Positions 58,682 through 64,000 of a DNA stretch of 64,000 nt are shown here, piece by piece (the stretch's first letter is position 1; each line of letters begins with the position of its first letter). The position numbers and the translations under genes are program-made. Source of the stretch: Zantedeschia hybrid cultivar (taxonomy: Eukaryota; Streptophyta; Magnoliopsida; Alismatales; Araceae). The DNA lies in the NCBI GenBank assembly GCA_030544215.1, contig JARZZO010000004.1:39731980-39795979 (forward strand), in the 5' to 3' direction. The notes below the pieces were generated by a model. It searched no databases. It was not told the origin of the DNA and was given only the letters and a program-made list of their open reading frames with translations.

Positions 58682-58818
58682 TACCTCACAAACGCGAAAA
58701 TCAATACAAACGCATCAAAACCTATCAATCTACACCAGCAGCCATCGCCTGTACAGACTCGTACTTATTGTTGGACTACGATATCTAACCCAGTTTACCA
58801 CATACTCGACCAGACTGA

Positions 58819-58830
58819 GCTCTGATACCA
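58819..58830 (-). other. Primer-binding site of element D
   Basis: GCTCTGATACCA, exact reverse complement of the tRNA-iMet site, two bases from the 5' LTR end at 58833. Confidence 0.92.
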
Positions 58831-58832
58831 AT

Positions 58833-61370
58833 TGTAACGACCCGCTAACCTATGATCGGAGACCCGATCACTAAATGGGTGTTGAATCATTATCCAACGG
58901 TCTCACACCCGGATCTTATACACACATCTGGAGGAGTAAGCGTTAAACAAGATTAAATATAACATTCACACGGACTACAAGGAAGTACAGTGCGCAGGAA
59001 GTAAAGTGATAATGTCCGTACATAGTCCAACAATAATTACATGTCCAACAAATTAATTAAGTACAGGCAGAAATAAGGTACAACAACATCGGGGCATACC
59101 CCGGAAACTGAGATAGCTGCTGGTCCGTACACCAAGGAGAACACCACGCGCCGCCACACGCCACGAGGTCCACACCTGAAAACGCAGGGAGTGAGCCACA
59201 CAAGAATTGGGCTCAATAGGGATCATCCGATCCCCTGCCTCCCACTCACACACCCACAAGTGCAATAACAAAGATACAGGTGATTAAGGCAAGTAAAGTT
59301 GTAACACACTACTCCTAAATCTCGATATGAACCATGTGCATTCGAAATGTAACATGCATATCTCTAGAATCATTCTATCAAGGAGCCTACAACTCGCATC
59401 TCGGCAAAACACGCCAACCACGCCTCCGAAAGTGGGAAACACCGACCACACAACCGAAAGTGGGAAACACCGACCCGCTGAGACCAAACAGTAACCCCTC
59501 GGGTAGCACGCTAGATACTCCGGCCCAACTGGCTCAGGTGGTTACTCCTTTCCTCAGCATGAGTGACACTCCGAATGTACCACTCCTACACCGGTACTAG
59601 CTGACCCCGGGGTTCACCAGGTGACCCTCTCTCACTAGGCGTCACCCCGCCCACGCCCCCACCGGCGCTGTGCTCCACCCCCACCAGCACAGGATGATAA
59701 AGCGCTACAACTGTCACTCCAGGTCCACAGTAACACAAAACACCAAAACCCGGCACAGTACGATCCGGTCACGTGAAAAACCCGCGATCGCACGACACAC
59801 AACGCAGTGCCATCCGGTCATGAAGAATCCATCTCTATCGAATACACTAAAGCATGCATTAACCAACTATCTAGCAGTATGAACACATTTTACTGGCATG
59901 AATTAGTGTAGTTCTGTCTTGAATCGCGTCGCCCAAGGCCGACGCCATTCAAGCTCCCTAAACTGGTTCATAAAACACCGGCCACAGAATCTGGCCTAAA
60001 AGGCGTCGACGCAAGCGGTCGCCTTTTGAAAGGCGTCGACATCCTCAGACGCCATTCACACCGAAATCTAGGAATTCCAGAAAATATTATTCAGGAGATT
60101 TCTGCCTTAAAAGGCGTCATGGTTACCCGACGCTATTACGAATTGCATCGCCCACCCATGACGTCTTTTAGTCCCAGAATTCCCGAACCGACAGACCCTC
60201 AGTCGGGGTGATTTCCTGCCTAAATGGCGTCATGATGGCTCGACGTCCTTCTGAAAGGCGTCGTCCATCCATGACGTCATTTAGCGCCAGAACCCCCTAA
60301 CTCTTGAAACGTCGAACAGGGAGGTTTCTTTGCCTTAAAAGGCGTCGTACTGCCCTGACGTCCTTCTAAAAGGCGTCGACCAGACACGACGCCGTTTAGC
60401 GTCAGAAACCTGGTTCCCTGGTTCGATTCGAGGGTTTCTCCCTTAACCCCAAACACCCCGAAAATGCCCCAAAACAGAGAGGAAAGGTAGGGAAAACAAC
60501 TACTACCAGCATGCTACAAATCCACGTTCACGAGCACGGCCATTCCCAGAAGAAAACCCCCTAAACATGCTCATTCTAACCCAAAACATATCATGCCACA
60601 CCAAGGAATCACGAGCAACACATGCAAGGTTCGTCCCCCTACCGGATACTTGAACTCCTCCTGGCTCTGTGTCGCCGAACCGCCGCACCGCAGACCGCCG
60701 CCGGTACCCCCGAGGACGTCAGCACTCCGCCGGGACGTCGGCCGCCGTCCGGAGAATGGAACGCCGCGAAGGAAGTGGTGGTGGCAGAGGTGAGAGGTAG
60801 GGAGGCGTTGGAGTGGTGGAAGAGGAAGAAGAGGATGGAAAAGGGGAAGAGAGGGATCGGAGGAGGCGGAGAGGGAGAGGAGAGAGAGTGAGAGGGTGAG
60901 AATGAGGGAAAGAAAGGGAGGCTCGCGGGGTCAATCAGAAACTGGCTAAAACGCGTCGAACGAGGCAGACGCCAATCAGTCTGACAGGACGGGCCGTACT
61001 GACAGCGGTCTGAAACGCGTCACTCTCCACGGACGCCATTCAGACGACAGGACAGGCCGTACTGACAACGCTCTGGCGCCGTACCCTGACAGCGCAGAGG
61101 TCACAATCTGAATCACGTCGACCAACATGGACGCTGTTCAGACGATGTGACAGGGGCCGTACTCTCGCGGCCCGAAACCCGCCCACGTGGCGCCCACATG
61201 GCACAACAGAAATAGATCTAAATGGCGTCCACCTATCAAGACGCCGTTTGAAAGGCGTCGTGAAGTGTAGACGTCAGTCAGAAGAAACTCTCAAGACCCC
61301 TCAAGGTCCAAACCAGGAGATCCGGCCCTAAACCGACCCGAAAACTGAACCTGAAATCTCAGTCCTTACA
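58833..61370 (-). mobile_element. 5' LTR of element D
   Basis: 2,538 bp, same length as the other LTR. The unit at 59918-59953 reads, on the minus strand, exactly the same 36 bases as 52317-52352 of C. Further units lie at about 59996-60059, 60104-60170, 60222-60290, 60332-60400, 60950-61160 and 61216-61290. Confidence 0.92.
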
Positions 61371-61375
61371 CATCT

Positions 61376-61457
61376 AGATCCTGGTTTGGTTCCAAATTAA
61401 TGATTCGGTACCCATTTAGTAATCGGATCCCCGATTATAGGGTGGCGGGTCGTTACA
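61376..61457 (+). mobile_element. 5' LTR of element C, part 2
   Basis: The last 82 bp of the LTR after the CATCT duplication. It continues the LTR exactly where it stopped at 53247, matching J at 43187-43268 (AGATCCTGGTTTGGTTCC to GGTCGTTACA). Confidence 0.92.
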
Positions 61458-61459
61458 GT

Positions 61460-61471
61460 TGGTATCAGAGC
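61460..61471 (+). other. Primer-binding site of element C
   Basis: Exact TGGTATCAGAGC, two bases after the LTR end. Confidence 0.95.
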
Positions 61472-61614
61472 ATTCGGTCTGGCAAATAAATGAATAACTA
61501 GGTTAAACGTCGAGAGTCCGGCAAATAATTATATTATCCCGTACAGGCATGGCGGTAGTATAGGTTTTAGGGTTCTAATTAGAACTTTTCGATTTTGTGA
61601 TTGTAGGCGATTAG

Positions 61615-62502
61615 ATGGCTCCTAGGAAGAGGATGCCGGTTATTAGAGAGCGGGGAGATGTCCCTAGCGGGTCTGAGGCTAGTAGGCCGAGTGTAGAGCA
61701 TTTCATGGAGGCTATGATGGACACGATGGCTAGATATCAGACCCGAGACCCTAGTGAGAGTTCCAGTGCTCGAGGAGGGTCGTCAGCTACCCTAGAAAGA
61801 TTTTTGAAGCTGAGGCCAGCTCATTTCACCGGTCGTCCCGACCCTGACGAGGCTGTTCACTGGTTGAGGGAGATGGAGAAGACTTTTGATACTATGGACT
61901 GTGCGGCAGTTGAGAGGACTCCGTTAGCTACCTTCATGTTGAAGGATAATGCCTACGATTGGTGGACCACTTTGAAGAGTCTATCATATGCGGATAGGAG
62001 CCTCAGGGAGATTCCACGGGAGACTTTTGTGAAGGAGTTCAATGCACAGTACTTCGCTAGGCATGTTCAGAGGGCCAAGGAGAGGGAATTTATGGAGCTG
62101 ACTCAAGGAAGTATGACAGTGTTCGGGTACCAGGCGAAGTTCGTTTCACTAGGGAGGTTTGTGCCCTTTATCTCAGGAGACGAGGAACGTCGGACTGAGA
62201 GGTTTGTGGATGGACTGAGGTCCAGTCTGAGGAGTTTTGTGGCATCCCAGTGTTGCTCAGATTTGGCATCGGCAGTTAGGTGTGCAGCGGCAGTGGAGGC
62301 ACAGCAGGATCAGTCGGCTAGAGAGAGAGGACTGGCTACTCAGGGACCAGCTCGTGGAAGGGGAAAAGCAGCAGTAGTAGCTCCTTCGTCCGGGCCAGGA
62401 TCATCTTCACTCGGCTCCAGATTCAGGAGATTCTTTCGAGGCGGTGGCAGCAGTAGTGGCAGCAGCGGTAGCAGCAGACCTAGGCTGGGTCAGCAGAGCT
62501 AG
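61615..62502 (+). pseudogene. gag: gag (element C)
   Basis: Starts at ATG 61615 (MAPRKRMPVIRERGD). The capsid core is like J (HWLREMEKTF, YDWWTTLKSL, EFNAQYFARHVQ), followed by a serine/glycine-rich segment. TAG at 62500-62502 replaces a CAG glutamine (J and C otherwise align here). A second CAG to TAG change follows at 62533-62535 in the same frame. There is no frameshift, unlike J. Confidence 0.85.
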
Positions 62503-62535
62503 TCAGTGTCCAATGCTCAGCAGGAGCCAGCTTAG

Positions 62536-64000
62536 AGACTTCCAACAGTTTGTCAGCATTGCGGTGGTACTCATGGTGGGACTCAGTGTCCTGCTTTTCC
62601 TAGGAGGTGTTTCACTTGTAGCCAGCAGGGTCATTTGGCGAGGCATTGCCCGCAGGGACATGGTCAGGGGCAGAGTTCAGGTGATCAGAAGAAGCCGAGG
62701 ACCCAGGGGAGAGTTCTACCTATCACCAGGAAGGAGGCTCATGCGTCCAACTTGGTGGAAGATACACTTTCTGTCCTTGGGAACTCTGCACATGTGCTAA
62801 TTGATTCGGGTGCTTTGCATTCTTTCATTTCTGAGCAGTTCATAGATGTTCTTTCTGCACCTGTTGAAGAGCTATCTGATGGATTGATGGTAGAAGTTCT
62901 TTCTGGGGATTACATGTTATCTTATAATTGTTTGAGGGATGTTCCCTTGACCATTGAGGGCCATGAGTTACCTGCCCAGTTGGTTGTGCTTGCCATTCGT
63001 GATTTTGATGTCATCCTGGGCATGGACTGGTTGGAGACTTATTATGCTGAGGTGAACTGCCACAGGAAGAGAGTGTGTTTCTCTATTTCAGACACCCCGA
63101 CCTTCTACTTCCAAGGTATTAGGCTCTCTTCTCGAGGAATTCTTATTTATGCCTTTAAGGCTCAGAGGTTGCTTGTTGGTGATTGTGAGGCCTTCCTTGC
63201 CTCTATTGTTGTAACTGATGTTAGTAGTAGTCCCAGTCCTTGGGAGGTGCCTGTAGTGTGTGACTTTGTAGATGTGTTTCCTGAGGAGTTGCCTGGCCTT
63301 CCTCCTCAGCGAGAGGTTGAGTTTACCATTGATCTTGCACCGGGTACGGCGCCCTTGTCTAAGGCCCCGTATCGGATGGCACCAGCTGAACTCGCTGAGT
63401 TGGAGGCTCAGTTGCAGGAATTGCTGGATAAGGGTTTCATTCGTCCCAGTACTTCTCCGTGGGGTGCTCCAGCTCTATTTTTCAGGAAGAAGGATGGTTC
63501 TCTGGGGTTGTGCATTGATTATAGACAGTTGAACCAGGTGACGATAAAGAATAAGTATCCACTCCCGAGGATCGATGATTTGATGGATCAGCTGCAGTAT
63601 GCGAAGGTGTTTTCAAAGATTGACTTGAGATCAGGGTATTATCAGATGAGGATCCGTGAGATTGATATTAGTAAGACGGCTTTTAGGACTCGGTATGGAC
63701 ATTATGAGTTTTTGGTTATGCCTTTTGGCTTGACCAATGCTCTGGCGGCTTTTATGGATCTGATGAACCGAGTCTTCAGGGCCTATCTGGATCAGTTTGT
63801 GGTGGTATTTGTAGATGATATTTTGATATACTCTTCTTCTGAGGAAGAGCATGCCACACATCTTCAGAAGGTATTGCAGGTTCTGAGAGAGCACCAACTC
63901 TATGCCAAGTTTGGCAAGTGTGAATTCTGGCTGGACACGGTGCACTTCCTGGGGCATGTCATTTCTGGCGAGGGCATCGCAGTGGATCCAGCCAAGATTG
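62536..64000 (+). pseudogene. pol: Nucleocapsid, protease and RT (element C), open to the window end
   Basis: Same frame as gag and uninterrupted from 62536 to 64000. Fingers: CQHCGGTHGGTQC and CFTCSQQGHLARHC. The protease active site is DSGAL (62815-62829), with DSG intact but leucine where J and E have serine. RT: CIDYRQLN, SKIDLRSGYYQ, PFGLTNALAAF, FVDD at 63808-63819, then YAKFGKCEFWL and HFLGHVISGEG. The pieces read as a functional-looking RT apart from the two upstream stops in gag. RNase H and integrase lie beyond the window. Confidence 0.88.

Larger units (their letters stand above)
53248..61370 (-). mobile_element. Pol-deleted Tekay-type element D inside the LTR of C
   Basis: 8,123 bp with two LTRs of exactly 2,538 bp (53248-55785 and 58833-61370), minus strand, flanked by the duplication CATCT (53243-53247 and 61371-61375). 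The internal region is only 3,047 bp: gag is largely intact, but protease and RT are absent and RNase H, integrase and chromodomain survive as scrambled fragments. By hand I count about 69 mismatches between the LTRs (about 2.7%) and no indel. D would have had to use pol proteins supplied by related elements. Confidence 0.92.
51093..64000 (+). mobile_element. Tekay-type chromovirus C (incomplete at the window edge)
   Basis: 5' LTR split by element D into 51093-53247 and 61376-61457 (2,237 bp once joined), then primer site, gag and pol, open to 64000. The 3' part lies outside the window. C interrupts copia I. Confidence 0.9.

Overview
This 64 kb window is plant nuclear repeat DNA, almost entirely LTR retrotransposons inserted inside one another. 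I find no convincing host gene, rRNA, tRNA or CRISPR array. The source is inferred from the element lineages: Ty3/gypsy chromoviruses of Tekay/Del type with a C-terminal chromodomain, Tat-lineage elements with a second RNase H, an Angela/Tork-like Ty1/copia element, and primer-binding sites for initiator tRNA-Met. Together these indicate a seed plant, most likely a flowering plant with a repeat-rich genome. The species cannot be named from the sequence.

Layout. 1-2598 is a decayed chromovirus (F). 2599-6006 is AT-rich DNA followed by GC-rich, low-complexity DNA. 6007-7588 is a copia LTR on the minus strand (G). 7589-9853 is a fragment of a Tat element (A), cut by a second Tat element, B, which runs from 9854 to about 38844. 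B contains gag, protease with a G-patch-like motif, RT, two RNase H domains, integrase and a probable antisense extra ORF. B is itself split by a 5.2 kb probable solo LTR (H, 16995-22220, duplication AGAGC) inside pol and by a minus-strand Tekay element (E, 27387-35111) inside the antisense ORF. From 39159 a minus-strand copia element (I) begins. It is interrupted by a nearly complete Tekay-type element (J, 40826-50445, duplication TCTAC) and then by another (C, from 51093 past the window end). The 5' LTR of C is split by a minus-strand, pol-deleted element (D, 53248-61370, duplication CATCT).

Relative order. D is younger than C. C and J are younger than I. H and E are younger than B, and B is younger than A. 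My hand comparison of LTR pairs gives about 1.4% mismatch plus one 16-bp indel for J, and about 2.7% with no indel for D. All coding regions carry lesions. Most nonsense changes are CAG to TAG or CGA to TGA, as expected from deamination of methylated cytosine.

The most unusual signal is not a gene. LTRs of two unrelated Ty3/gypsy lineages (Tekay-type C, D, E and Tat-type B) carry dozens of short imperfect inverted repeats built on one scheme: a left arm like CTTGAATGGCGTC, a loop of roughly 8-14 bases, and a right arm like GACGCCATTCAAG. H carries the same architecture with a different arm (TTGAGTCTGCGC), and the 5' half of J's LTR carries a shorter CCGA/TCGG version. One 36-bp unit is identical in C and D although their flanks differ. 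These arrays look like an LTR component worth separate study.
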